Shown: piece by piece, positions 27,502 to 36,065 of the stretch | Layout: the number at the start of each line of letters is the position of its first letter | How positions within the stretch are numbered: the stretch's first letter is position 1 | Assembly: GCA_021775315.1 (NCBI GenBank) | Contig: JAJFIC010000069.1 | Coordinates: 1-52,335, forward strand | From: Paracoccaceae bacterium | GTDB lineage: Bacteria > Pseudomonadota > Alphaproteobacteria > Rhodobacterales > Rhodobacteraceae | DNA: 52,335 nt | Direction: 5' to 3' | The notes under the pieces: model-generated | The model's input: only the letters and a program-made list of their open reading frames with translations | Database searches by the model: none | Told to the model about the DNA's origin: nothing | Translations under genes and position numbers: made by a program

Positions 27502-28866
27502 ATGACCCCTTCTTTTCAGACAATGGCCGCGATCCGCTATGGTTACGGGCTGTCGCCTTTGGTGCCGCCCCCACAATCGGTCGGCGCGATGTTAGGCCTA
27601 CTTGCCGGCGAAGATACGACCGCACACAACTATCCGATCATGTCCTTCACTCAGCGCGCAGAAGAAGAGGTTGCGATGGGCTTTTTACGTCGCGCGCGAC
27701 GCAAAAATGAAGAGGGCGCTGCGGACTCCCTCAAGATCGCGAACCGGGCGGCGGCCAAGGAGTTGATGCGCGAATTGCGGGTGTCGATGATCCGCCCCAT
27801 CGTTTCGCAAGACGGATTTCGCGAGCGCCTATTGCGTTTCTGGGCCGATCATTTCTCAGTTGCGGCCAAAGGCAAAGGCCTGCGCTTTGTTACCACTGGG
27901 TATATCGAGGACGCGATCCGCCCCAACATCACAGGTCAGTTTTCCACCTTGCTGCGCGAGGCCGTGACCCATCCTGCGATGCTGGTTTTTCTGGATCAGG
28001 TGCAATCCATCGGACCCAATTCAAACGTCGGAAAAAAGACCGGTCGGGGCCTGAATGAAAATCTGGCGCGTGAGATTTTGGAATTGCACACATTGGGCGT
28101 GGGTGGCGCATATGGGCAGACTGATGTGCGGGAATTTGCCGAATTGCTAACCGGGATTTACTATAATTTCCGCAAAGGATTTAGCTACCGAAAGCAGGCT
28201 GCGGAACCGGGTGCTGAAACCGTCTTGGGCAAAAGCTACAGCGGTAATAAGGGGCGGTTAGAAGACATATATGCAGTCCTTGATGATTTAGCGGTACATC
28301 CCGACACGGCACGCCATATTGCACAAAAACTTGCGGTGCATTTTGTCGCTGACCGGCCTGATCCGGAACTGGTGACACATGTTGCAGCGGCGTTTTCTGC
28401 AAGCCAAGGCGACCTGATGGCGACCTATGCGGCCCTTCTGGAACATCCGCTGGCGTGGCAGTCGGCGGGGGAAAAGGCCAAACAGCCGTTTGATTTTCTG
28501 GTGTCATCCATGCGTGCGCTGGGCGTCAGGGATCATATGCTGACCGATCTGCCCTTTGGCAAATCGCGGTTGTATTTCAGTGCGCCGTTACAGGTCATGG
28601 GGCAACCCTGGCTGCAACCCGGCGGGCCGGATGGCTGGCCCGAACCGGTTGAGGATTGGATAACGCCGCAAGGATTGGCCGCGCGTATTCAGTGGGCCCT
28701 TGTGGCGGCAGGATTGTGGGGCGGCGATACGAACCCGCGTGACTTTGCCCAAACCGCACTGGCGGATGCGGCAGATGATGAATTGCGGCGTCTTGTGGGA
28801 TTTGCTGAAAGCCGGGTCGAGGGCATCGCGCTGGTGCTTGCCTCGCCAGAATTTAACCGCCGATAA
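27502..28866 (+). CDS. DUF1800 domain protein
   Basis: The 454 residues belong to the DUF1800 family. The family is typically encoded beside a DUF1501 gene; its role is unknown. Features include RYGYGLSPL near the N-terminus, LRFWADHFSV, GRGLNENLAREILELHTLGVGG, and REFAELLTGI. These are the family's core, rich in basic and acidic residues. There is no obvious signal peptide. GGAG lies 8 bases before ATG 27502. It is followed after 9 bases by the DUF1501 gene, which has a strong AGGAGG, so the two form an operon. Confidence 0.9.
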   Translation: MTPSFQTMAAIRYGYGLSPLVPPPQSVGAMLGLLAGEDTTAHNYPIMSFTQRAEEEVAMGFLRRARRKNEEGAADSLKIANRAAAKELMRELRVSMIRPIVSQDGFRERLLRFWADHFSVAAKGKGLRFVTTGYIEDAIRPNITGQFSTLLREAVTHPAMLVFLDQVQSIGPNSNVGKKTGRGLNENLAREILELHTLGVGGAYGQTDVREFAELLTGIYYNFRKGFSYRKQAAEPGAETVLGKSYSGNKGRLEDIYAVLDDLAVHPDTARHIAQKLAVHFVADRPDPELVTHVAAAFSASQGDLMATYAALLEHPLAWQSAGEKAKQPFDFLVSSMRALGVRDHMLTDLPFGKSRLYFSAPLQVMGQPWLQPGGPDGWPEPVEDWITPQGLAARIQWALVAAGLWGGDTNPRDFAQTALADAADDELRRLVGFAESRVEGIALVLASPEFNRR

Positions 28867-28875
28867 GGAGGGATC

Positions 28876-30117
28876 ATGCAACATTTATCAAACCAGTCCA
28901 GACGGCGGTTCCTGCTGCGCAGTGCGGCACTTGGATGTTCCGCTGCGGCCAGTCCGTTTGTGACACCTATGACCTTTGCTGCGGCACCGTGGGACACAAG
29001 GTTGGTGGTGATTATTCTGCGCGGCGGCATGGATGGGCTGGATGTGGTGCGCCCGGTCGGTGATGACGATTACGGGTTTCATCGACCAACGCTTAGCGAA
29101 GCAGGCAGCGCGCTTGATCTTGACGGATATTTCAGCCTGAACGGCCATCTGTCGGCATTGCACCCGTTATGGCAGCAAGGCGAGTTGGGATTTGCCCACG
29201 CGGTTTCAACGCCCTATCGCAACAAGCGCAGCCATTTTGACGGGCAGGACATGCTTGAAGCAGGCACCGGCATGGATGTCGGGGTTGGGGCGATCCGCGA
29301 TGGCTGGCTGAACCGGATGTTGGCCAAGGTTCCCGGCGTTACCGCCCGCACGGCTTTTGCTGTCGGGCGCGAGGATATGATCGTGCTGAACGGTGATGTG
29401 CCGGTGTCAAGTTGGTCTCCGAATGCGCGGCTGGATCTGTCACCGCAAGGGCAACGCCTGCTTGAAGGGCTTTACCATGATGACCCGGTGTTTCAGGAAG
29501 CCGGAAACACCGCAACAGAACTGGCCGAAATGCTGGACATGAGCAGTGACAGCGGCGTCGGCGATGGTGACGGCGCGATGAGCAACGAAATGATGGCCTC
29601 GATGAGGAGTGCAGGAAAATCCGCACGGGCCAAAGCTCTGGCGCGGTTTACGGCCGAACGTCTGAACGAAGAAACGAGGATCGCGGCCTTTTCAATTGGC
29701 GGCTGGGATACCCACCGGTCGCAGGCCAATGGCATCAAAAGATCGCTTGGCGAATTGGCGGACGCGATTGTTACCTTGCGCGAGGTTCTGGGCGCGAACT
29801 GGGGCAAGACCGCTGTTGTGGCGATGACCGAATTTGGCCGTACGGTACGCGAAAACGGTACCGGCGGTACAGATCACGGAACAGGTGGTGCAATGGTGCT
29901 GGCGGGCGGTGCGGTACGCGGTGGCAAGGTTTACGGCAAATGGCCAGGTCTGGCCGACGGAAACCTTTATCAGGATCGCGATCTGATGCCGACAGGTGAC
30001 GTGCGTGCCTATGCGGCACATGCCATGCGCGGGTTGTTCGGACTGGAAAACAGCGTTTTGGAAAGCGCCATTTTCCCGGGTCTGGACATGGGCGACGATC
30101 CGCGTATTCTGCTTTAA
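28876..30117 (+). CDS. DUF1501 protein, Tat-exported
   Basis: The 413 residues start with a twin-arginine signal (SRRRFLLRSAALG, Ala-rich to about 36), so the folded protein is exported. The body matches DUF1501, an alkaline-phosphatase-superfamily-like fold of unknown activity. Marks include VIILRGGMDGLDVVRPVGD, KRSHFDGQDMLE, FSIGGWDTHRSQ and VVAMTEFGRTVRENGTGGTDHGTGG. It is paired with DUF1800 just upstream, a widespread gene pair. A strong AGGAGG ribosome-binding sequence is 5 bases before the ATG. Confidence 0.9.
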   Translation: MQHLSNQSRRRFLLRSAALGCSAAASPFVTPMTFAAAPWDTRLVVIILRGGMDGLDVVRPVGDDDYGFHRPTLSEAGSALDLDGYFSLNGHLSALHPLWQQGELGFAHAVSTPYRNKRSHFDGQDMLEAGTGMDVGVGAIRDGWLNRMLAKVPGVTARTAFAVGREDMIVLNGDVPVSSWSPNARLDLSPQGQRLLEGLYHDDPVFQEAGNTATELAEMLDMSSDSGVGDGDGAMSNEMMASMRSAGKSARAKALARFTAERLNEETRIAAFSIGGWDTHRSQANGIKRSLGELADAIVTLREVLGANWGKTAVVAMTEFGRTVRENGTGGTDHGTGGAMVLAGGAVRGGKVYGKWPGLADGNLYQDRDLMPTGDVRAYAAHAMRGLFGLENSVLESAIFPGLDMGDDPRILL

Positions 30118-30146
30118 AAATATGGACTTGAAACTGGGGCGAACGC

Positions 30147-30878
30147 ATGGATGGGTTAAACAATGGCTGCGAAGTTGTAAAAAACTGGCAGGTTCCACCG
30201 CGGCCCGGCAGCGATGGCCTGACAGGGCGATTTGTGCGCCTCGAAAGGCTGTCTGCAGATCGTCACGCTGCGGATCTGTATCGGGCCAATTCCGCTGACG
30301 GCAATGGCGTCATCTGGAAATACCTGCCTTACGGGCCGTTTTCATCGGTGTCCGGATATCACCACTGGGTCCGCGAAATGGAAGCGGTGGATGACCCGCA
30401 TTTCTTCACGTTGATTGATCCCAAGACCGGCCACGCTGGCGGCATCATGAGCCTGATGCGTATCGCGCCAGAGTTAGGGTCGATCGAAGTCGGGCACATC
30501 AATATCGCACCGGAAATGCAGCGCAGCCCGGCCGTGACCGAGGCGATTTTTCTGCTGATGCAATGGGTGTTTCAAGCAGGCTATCGTCGGTTTGAATGGA
30601 AATGCGACGCGGCTAACCTGCGCTCGCGCCGCTCGGCTGAACGGTTCGGCTTTTCTTACGAAGGTGTGTTTCGCCAGCATATGATCTCCAAGGGCCGCAA
30701 CCGTGATACCGCGTGGTTCGCCTGTATCGACAAAGAATGGCCCGCCCTGAAAGAGGCCTATCAGCTTTGGCTGTCACCGGCTAATTTCAACGACGATGGC
30801 GATCAAATCGAAGCATTGGCCGATTTGACCAGGCTTGTGCGCGTCTCAACCGACCCGGCGCTGGTTGACAGCGCCTGA
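30147..30878 (+). CDS. GNAT-family acetyltransferase (RimJ/RimL type)
   Basis: The 243 residues are a RimJ/RimL-like N-acetyltransferase that moves acetyl from acetyl-CoA to an amine. Motifs include GRFVRLERL, the EVGHINIAPEMQRSPAVTEA strand and loop, and WKCDAANLRSRRSAERFGFSYEGVFRQH, the CoA and acceptor regions. The substrate is unknown. The C-terminal 60 residues (from KEWPAL) are a helical extension. It lies 29 bases after the DUF1501 gene. A second GNAT gene at 50203 is unrelated in context. Confidence 0.85.
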   Translation: MDGLNNGCEVVKNWQVPPRPGSDGLTGRFVRLERLSADRHAADLYRANSADGNGVIWKYLPYGPFSSVSGYHHWVREMEAVDDPHFFTLIDPKTGHAGGIMSLMRIAPELGSIEVGHINIAPEMQRSPAVTEAIFLLMQWVFQAGYRRFEWKCDAANLRSRRSAERFGFSYEGVFRQHMISKGRNRDTAWFACIDKEWPALKEAYQLWLSPANFNDDGDQIEALADLTRLVRVSTDPALVDSA

Positions 30879-30920
30879 CAGAGGCCCGACATAGGCTTGG
30901 TGTTTCAGCGGAGTGACCAA

Positions 30921-31523
30921 ATGCCAGATGCCAGCCAAAATGTCCGTCCTAATGCCCGGCCCGAAGTTCTTGATTTTTTATTGAGTCGCCGTTCGCGGCC
31001 AGCGAAAACGCTGGTTGCACCTGTGCCGGATCGCGCCGCCCTGATGCCGATGTTAAGCGCTGCCGCCCGATCACCAGATCATGGCAAGCTGGAGCCGTGG
31101 CGGTTTATCGTCCTGGAAAATGCCGCCTTGGCGCGGCTTGCAGATTTGACCGCCGCGCGCGGCCTTGCACTGGGGCTTCAGGCTGACAAGCTGGACAAAG
31201 CACAGCGGCAATTTGGCGATGCTGACTTGGCGATTGCTGTTGTATCAAGCCCGGTTTCGTCTGAAAAAGTGCCGGAAGTCGAACAGATCCTGTCGGTGGG
31301 CGCTGTGTGTTTGGCGTTGTTGAACGCTGCCCTTGCAAGCGGGTGGGGGGCCAATTGGCTTAGCAGTTGGATGGCCCTTGATCGCGAGTTCCTGACCGAT
31401 GGGCTTGGGTTAGCGTCGCATGAATTTGTTGCCGGGTTCATTCACATCGGCACGGAAACCAGCGCGCCACCTGAACGACCACGGCCCGATCTAGATGCAA
31501 AAATATCTTGGGTAAGTGCATGA
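30921..31523 (+). CDS. Nitroreductase-family protein (YdjA type)
   Basis: The 200-residue protein is an FMN-dependent nitroreductase-fold enzyme of the YdjA class. It has LDFLLSRRSRPAKTL near the start, AARSPDHGKLEPWRFI (flavin-binding region), SVGAVCLALLNAALASGWGANW, and FIHIGTETSAPPERPRPD near the end. It likely reduces a quinone, nitro compound or other acceptor; the substrate is unknown. GGAG lies 7 bases before ATG 30921. The stop overlaps the EI24 start (ATGA). Confidence 0.88.
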   Translation: MPDASQNVRPNARPEVLDFLLSRRSRPAKTLVAPVPDRAALMPMLSAAARSPDHGKLEPWRFIVLENAALARLADLTAARGLALGLQADKLDKAQRQFGDADLAIAVVSSPVSSEKVPEVEQILSVGAVCLALLNAALASGWGANWLSSWMALDREFLTDGLGLASHEFVAGFIHIGTETSAPPERPRPDLDAKISWVSA

Positions 31524-32212
31524 TCTTCAACGATTTCAAAAAGGCGCTGGGCCAGATCGACGACGCGAAATTCCGTGGTGTCCTGCTGCGCTCGCTTGGT
31601 CTGACACTATTGCTGCTGGCCGGGTTCGTTTATGGCGTTTCATGGTTTCTGGCGTGGCTTTTGCCCGACAGTCTGACCTTGCCATGGATTGGCGAGATTA
31701 CCTTTCTGGATGATCTCGGATCGGGGGTTGGCATTGGCGCTGGCATGATCCTGTCGGTGTTTCTTATGATCCCCGTCGCCTCGGTTTTTATCGGGTTCTT
31801 TCTTGATAGCGTGGCCGCTGCGGTCGAGGCTAAGCATTATCCCGCTTTGCCCATGGTCCCGGCCCAGTCGATTTGGGATACCGTTTTGGATTCGCTACGG
31901 TTTTTAGGTGTCATCGTGCTGGCCAACCTGCTGGCGCTGATCCTTTATCTGATCTTTGCCCCGCTTGCGCCGGTGATTTTCTGGACCGTGAACGGGTTTT
32001 TGCTGGGGCGCGAATATTTTCAGTTGGTTGCCCTCAGACGGCTACCGTTGAAAGAGGCGAACGCGCTTAGGCGGCGGCATTTTTTGGCGATCTGGGGTGC
32101 CGGTATTTTGATGGCAATCCCTTTGACGGTGCCATTGCTAAGCCTGATCGTGCCGATACTTGGCGTGGCAACCTTTACCCATCAGTTCCACCGTTTGGCA
32201 AAACTGGGCTAA
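31520..32212 (+). CDS. EI24/CysZ-type membrane protein
   Basis: The 230 residues contain several membrane segments (near 20-45, 65-100, 125-160 and 185-225) and match the EI24 domain, whose bacterial member CysZ imports sulfate. MIFNDFKKALGQ and LGREYFQLVALRRLP match family positions. It is coupled to the nitroreductase gene by a 4-base overlap. Sulfate transport is a family-based possibility, supported weakly by the sulfate-activation gene elsewhere in the window. The gene converges with the DUF1467 gene, leaving 9 bases. Confidence 0.8.
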   Translation: MIFNDFKKALGQIDDAKFRGVLLRSLGLTLLLLAGFVYGVSWFLAWLLPDSLTLPWIGEITFLDDLGSGVGIGAGMILSVFLMIPVASVFIGFFLDSVAAAVEAKHYPALPMVPAQSIWDTVLDSLRFLGVIVLANLLALILYLIFAPLAPVIFWTVNGFLLGREYFQLVALRRLPLKEANALRRRHFLAIWGAGILMAIPLTVPLLSLIVPILGVATFTHQFHRLAKLG

Positions 32213-32221
32213 GTCGTTGGT

Positions 32222-32494
32222 CTAATCTTTCGGTGCAGGCACGAAGAAATCGAAATCTTCGACCTTAATCCAGCCATTAATGATAATCAGCGCGATCGGG
32301 ATGAAAACCACGGTCGCCAGTACGGTAATCCAGATCGCTTTCTTCTTCAGCATCGGGTCAATCGGTGCCGAGGCCGGGGTACCCGGAACCACATCACCAT
32401 CTTCGGTCTGACTGGTGATGCGCAGGGGCAGGATCACAAACAGGCACATGAACCAAATGACAAGATAAAGGACGACGCCAGCAACCGGGTTCAT
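32222..32494 (-). CDS. DUF1467 membrane protein
   Basis: The 90 residues have two membrane segments, GVVLYLVIWFMCLFVILPLR at 6-25 and AIWITVLATVVFIPIALIII at about 53-72, joined by an acidic loop. This matches DUF1467, a small family found in Alphaproteobacteria. The start shares one base with the epimerase stop (TGATG), so the two are co-translated. The function is unknown. Confidence 0.85.
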   Translation of the reverse strand: MNPVAGVVLYLVIWFMCLFVILPLRITSQTEDGDVVPGTPASAPIDPMLKKKAIWITVLATVVFIPIALIIINGWIKVEDFDFFVPAPKD

Positions 32495-32898
32495 CAGACC
32501 TGCTCCAATTCCACCAGCGTTCCGGTGAAATCCTTGGGATGCAAGAACAGAACCGGCTTGCCATGGGCCCCGATTTTAGGCTCGCCTGAGCCTAACACGC
32601 GTGCGCCGGTCGCCTGCAAATGATCACGCGCGGCCAGAATGTCATCCACTTCGTAACAAATATGGTGGATACCGCCAGACGGGTTTTTGTCCAGAAAACC
32701 CTGAATAGGTGAATTTTCCCCTAACGGGTACAACAATTCAATTTTGGTATTGGGCAGTTCGATAAAAATCACGGTAACGCCGTGGTCCGGCTCATCTTGC
32801 GGTGCGCCAACTTTGGCACCCAAAGTGTCACGATAAAGGGACGCCGCCGCGTCAAGATCAGGAACGGCGATGGCAACGTGGTTCAGGCGACCAATCAT
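32494..32898 (-). CDS. mce: Methylmalonyl-CoA epimerase
   Basis: This 134-residue vicinal-oxygen-chelate protein converts (S)- to (R)-methylmalonyl-CoA between propionyl-CoA carboxylase and the B12-dependent mutase. LNHVAIAVPDLDAAASLY, IELLYPLGENSPI, GGIHHICYEVDD and the terminal GTLVELEQV give the metal-binding His/Glu pattern. GGAG lies 7 bases before the ATG. It is followed by DUF1467, as is common in Rhodobacteraceae. The mutase and the carboxylase alpha subunit are not in the window. The carboxylase beta subunit at 50929 is of a different type. Confidence 0.9.
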   Translation of the reverse strand: MIGRLNHVAIAVPDLDAAASLYRDTLGAKVGAPQDEPDHGVTVIFIELPNTKIELLYPLGENSPIQGFLDKNPSGGIHHICYEVDDILAARDHLQATGARVLGSGEPKIGAHGKPVLFLHPKDFTGTLVELEQV

Positions 32899-32994
32899 AG
32901 GAAAGCTCCGCTATTTAGGTTTGCGCCCTGATAGCCAAAGGCCGGAACAGGTGCAATGCTGGATTGCGCTGCAGTGGGTTGACCGGGCGCGGCG

Positions 32995-33009
32995 TTAAGG
33001 CATCGTTAG
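32995..33009 (+). promoter_or_regulatory. CtrA-like site upstream of a response-regulator gene
   Basis: TTAA at 32995-32998, seven bases, then TTAG at 33006-33009 differ from the CtrA motif TTAA-N7-TTAA by one base. The site ends 17 bases before the response-regulator ATG. This is weak evidence on its own. Confidence 0.35.
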
Positions 33010-33025
33010 GCTTATTGGGGTCAAA

Positions 33026-33796
33026 ATGAAGCGACTCAATAGATGGAACGCTGTCATGGATACTATCGTCGAAACGGCGCTGCCTTTAGTGCCAAGGGGC
33101 AACCCGCGGCGACCTTTGCTGGGCCTGACCGTGTTGCTTGTCGAAGACAGCCGATATTGTTCAGAAGCGGTGCGCCTGTTGTGCCAGCGCAGTGGTGCGC
33201 GACTGCGCAGGGCGGATTGTCAGCGGGCAGCCTATCGTCATTTGGCCACATATCGGCCTTCTCTAGTGATCGTGGATATCGGGCTGCCGGATGGGTCCGG
33301 GCTTGATATGGTGCGTGACCTTGCAGGGCATCGGCCTAATGCGCCAAAGATACTTGCGACAAGCGGCGGCGACCCTTCGATCTGTCGGCGCGATGCCATG
33401 CAAGCGGGCGCGGATGGTTTTCTTGAGAAACCGCTCAAAAACATACAGAGTTTTCAATCAGATATATTGGCGCTGTTCCCCGGTCGCGAGGGACCGGATG
33501 CCGCCAACATCATACCGATGCGCCCCGAGGTCGAGCCGGACACATTGGCAATCGCCGAAGATTTGCGCCACGCGCATGATCTTATACAATCCGCAGCCGC
33601 AGAAAAAGATTTCATTACACTGACCTATTGCGCGCAATTCTTAGGCAGTGTCGCGGACGCCGTTGACGATGGTGACCTGATGGGATTGGCGGATAGGCTG
33701 AGCACACAAATTGCTGGCGGGGGCCAAGCATCCGGTACAGTTACCGACATTTTGCGCGAGCTTTCTGCGCGTATTGAAATCAGCGCAAAAATTTAG
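33026..33796 (+). CDS. Response regulator with helical C-terminal domain
   Basis: A receiver domain fills residues about 33-150: LLVEDS holds the acidic pair, VIVDIGLPDGSG the phospho-accepting Asp, ILATSGG the Thr/Ser and LEKPLK the Lys. The remaining 100 residues are helical and end with SARIEISAKI. The segment YCAQFLGSVADAVDDGDL resembles the Hpt helix but has Gln where the phosphorylated His would be. There is no DNA-binding domain, so it likely acts by protein contacts. GGGG lies 6 bases before ATG 33026; a second ATG is ten codons later. No kinase is nearby. Confidence 0.85.
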   Translation: MKRLNRWNAVMDTIVETALPLVPRGNPRRPLLGLTVLLVEDSRYCSEAVRLLCQRSGARLRRADCQRAAYRHLATYRPSLVIVDIGLPDGSGLDMVRDLAGHRPNAPKILATSGGDPSICRRDAMQAGADGFLEKPLKNIQSFQSDILALFPGREGPDAANIIPMRPEVEPDTLAIAEDLRHAHDLIQSAAAEKDFITLTYCAQFLGSVADAVDDGDLMGLADRLSTQIAGGGQASGTVTDILRELSARIEISAKI

Positions 33797-33850
33797 GGGC
33801 GGCTTCTGTTTTGGCTGGTCTGATGGCACACTTGCTGGCAGGGTGTGCCG

Positions 33851-34945
33851 ATGAAACTTGTGAAAAACCCCTATCGCGGCACCGGGTTGCCAGATGATCG
33901 TATTCCCACCAAAGGGGATGTGCGCCATGATCCGGCCCTGCCGTTGGCGCTGCTTGCGCATTGCCCCGTGGCTGGCGTCACCCCCTTGCTTGAAACCCCG
34001 GCGCTGGCAGAAACGCTTGGCCTTGGGCGGCTGACCATCAAGGACGAACGGCCACGTATGGGCCTTGGCAGTTTCAAAGCCCTCGGTGCGGCCTACGCGA
34101 TTGCGCGCAAGGCTTACGAAAAGCTAGGCGATGATTTGTTTGCCGAAGGTGCTGCCGGGACGGCCTTGACCGGTGAAGTGTTCACGGCCGCCACGGCAGG
34201 AAACCACGGCCTGTCGATTGCGGCTGGCGCGCGGGTTTTTGGTGCGCGTGCCGTTATATACATCGCGGAAAGCGTGCCAGAAGATTTTGCAAACCGCCTG
34301 AAATCCTTTGGTGCAGAAGTCATTCGCAGCGGCGCAATTTACGAGGCTTCGCTATTGGCCGCCAAGGATGCAGCGGCAGAAAACGGTTGGCATTTGCTGT
34401 CCGACACAAGCTGGCCCGGATACACCGCTCCTCCTCTTGACGTGATGGAAGGCTACCTTGTCATGGCTGCCGAGGCCGTCGATCAGGTGGCGGCGTTGGA
34501 TTGCAAGCCCAGCCATGTTTTTTTACAGGCGGGTGTCGGTGGTTTAGCGGCGTCAGTAGCGGCTTTGTTGCGGGCGCGTTGGGGCGACGATTTTCAGATC
34601 ATTGTGGTTGAACCCACAGCCGCACCAGCCCTACAGGCCAGCATCGACGCAGGTGGCCCAGTTGTGACGCAAGGCCCGGTTTCCAATATGGGGCGGCTTG
34701 ATTGCAAAGAGCCATCTCAACTTGCCCTGAAGGCTTTGGCCAAGGATGCTGATTGGTTTTTGACGGTTTCAGATCAGTCGGTCCAAGCTGCGATCAAGGA
34801 TTTGAAGCCATTTGATCTGGCAACCAGCCCATCCGGCGGGGCCGGATTTGCGGGTTTGATTGCCCTCGCAGAAGCAGGCGAAGTGGGTTTGGGTGCCGAT
34901 AGTCAGGTGCTGATATTCCTGTCTGAAGGTCCGACAGATGCCTGA
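33851..34945 (+). CDS. Diaminopropionate ammonia-lyase-like PLP enzyme
   Basis: The 364 residues are a fold-type II PLP enzyme. The Schiff-base Lys is K76 in KDERPRMGLGSFKALGA. AATAGNHGLSIA and QAGVGGLAASVAALL form the substrate and phosphate loops. LSDTSWPGYTAPPLDVMEGYLVMA resembles diaminopropionate ammonia-lyase more than threonine dehydratase. The usual reaction is 2,3-diaminopropionate to pyruvate and ammonia. It starts a tight cluster: its stop overlaps the M24 start by 8 bases. AGGG lies 7 bases before ATG 33851; a GTG two codons earlier is also possible. The true substrate may differ, given its partners. Confidence 0.78.
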   Translation: MKLVKNPYRGTGLPDDRIPTKGDVRHDPALPLALLAHCPVAGVTPLLETPALAETLGLGRLTIKDERPRMGLGSFKALGAAYAIARKAYEKLGDDLFAEGAAGTALTGEVFTAATAGNHGLSIAAGARVFGARAVIYIAESVPEDFANRLKSFGAEVIRSGAIYEASLLAAKDAAAENGWHLLSDTSWPGYTAPPLDVMEGYLVMAAEAVDQVAALDCKPSHVFLQAGVGGLAASVAALLRARWGDDFQIIVVEPTAAPALQASIDAGGPVVTQGPVSNMGRLDCKEPSQLALKALAKDADWFLTVSDQSVQAAIKDLKPFDLATSPSGGAGFAGLIALAEAGEVGLGADSQVLIFLSEGPTDA

Positions 34946-36065
34946 TTTTCCTAAATCGGAATATCAGACACGATTGGCAAAAGCCCAGCAAGCCATGGAA
35001 ATTGCCGGGTTTGACGCGCTTTTTTTTACGACCGAGGCGGAATTCAGGTATTTCACCGGATTTCGCACTTTGTTCTGGCAAAGCCCGACAAGGCCGTGGT
35101 TTCTGATCGTGCCGAAATCCGGCGATCCGATTGCTGTGATTCCGTCCATCGGTGCGGAACTGATGCGCCAGACTTGGATTGCCGATATCCGGCTCTGGTC
35201 CGCGCCCAATCCGGCGGATGAAGGCATCAGCCTGCTTATTGAGGCGTTGCGCGATGCACGTCGTATCGGCACGCCGATGGGCGAGGAAAGTACGCTTCGC
35301 ATGCCGATGTCGGATTTTGAACGTTTGCGTCATAATTTGAACGCCGAATTTGCCGACGCGACCACGTTGATCCGTGACCTGCGTATGGTGAAATCATCCG
35401 CCGAAATTGCACTGTTGCAGTCAATTTGTGCGATTGGCAGCCAGGCCTTCGCCCGTGCTGGCGAGTTGTTCCACCAAGGCCAGCCGCTTGATGCAGCGTT
35501 TCGCGCCTTCAAGATTACGCTGTTACAAGAAGGGGCGGATGACGTGCCCTATTTGGTTGGTGGGGCTGGGCCGGGGGGCTATGGCGATGTGATTTCGCCG
35601 CCATCAAACACGCCGCTTGCGCGCGGCGATGTTCTTATGCTCGACACCGGTGCGACACTGAGCGGCTATTTTTGCGATTTTGATCGGAACTTTGCGATTG
35701 GTCAGGCGGATGCTGCGGCGCAATCAGCGTATTCGGCCCTGTGGCAAGCGACCGAGGCGGGCTTGCTTGCGGCCCGTGCCGGGGCGACATGTGGCGATCT
35801 GTTTCAGGCGATGGCATCACAATTGCCGAATGCCAGCGAAGATGTCGGGCGCTTTGGCCATGGCTTGGGGATGCAACTGACGGAATGGCCTTCGATCACG
35901 GCAACCGACCAGACAGTTTTGCGGCCTGGTATGGTGATGACGTTAGAGCCATCGGTGGAAATTTCGCCCGGGAGGATGATGGTGCACGAAGAAAATCTGG
36001 TTATTACTGAAGGTGCGCCGGTGTTGTTAAGCAATCGCGCCGCCCCTGAACTGCCGGTGATCTGA
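34938..36065 (+). CDS. M24-family (Xaa-Pro peptidase-like) metalloenzyme
   Basis: The 375-residue protein has a creatinase-like N-terminal domain and an M24 catalytic domain. All five metal ligands are visible: D236 and D247 (LMLDTGATLSGYFCDFD), H308 (RFGHGL), E337 (TLEPSVE) and E351 (VHEENLV). Relatives include Xaa-Pro peptidases and ectoine hydrolase (EutD/DoeA). It overlaps the PLP-enzyme gene by 8 bases and touches the racemase-like gene, so the three are one operon. The choice between peptidase and small-molecule hydrolase is open. Confidence 0.85.
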   Translation: MPDFPKSEYQTRLAKAQQAMEIAGFDALFFTTEAEFRYFTGFRTLFWQSPTRPWFLIVPKSGDPIAVIPSIGAELMRQTWIADIRLWSAPNPADEGISLLIEALRDARRIGTPMGEESTLRMPMSDFERLRHNLNAEFADATTLIRDLRMVKSSAEIALLQSICAIGSQAFARAGELFHQGQPLDAAFRAFKITLLQEGADDVPYLVGGAGPGGYGDVISPPSNTPLARGDVLMLDTGATLSGYFCDFDRNFAIGQADAAAQSAYSALWQATEAGLLAARAGATCGDLFQAMASQLPNASEDVGRFGHGLGMQLTEWPSITATDQTVLRPGMVMTLEPSVEISPGRMMVHEENLVITEGAPVLLSNRAAPELPVI

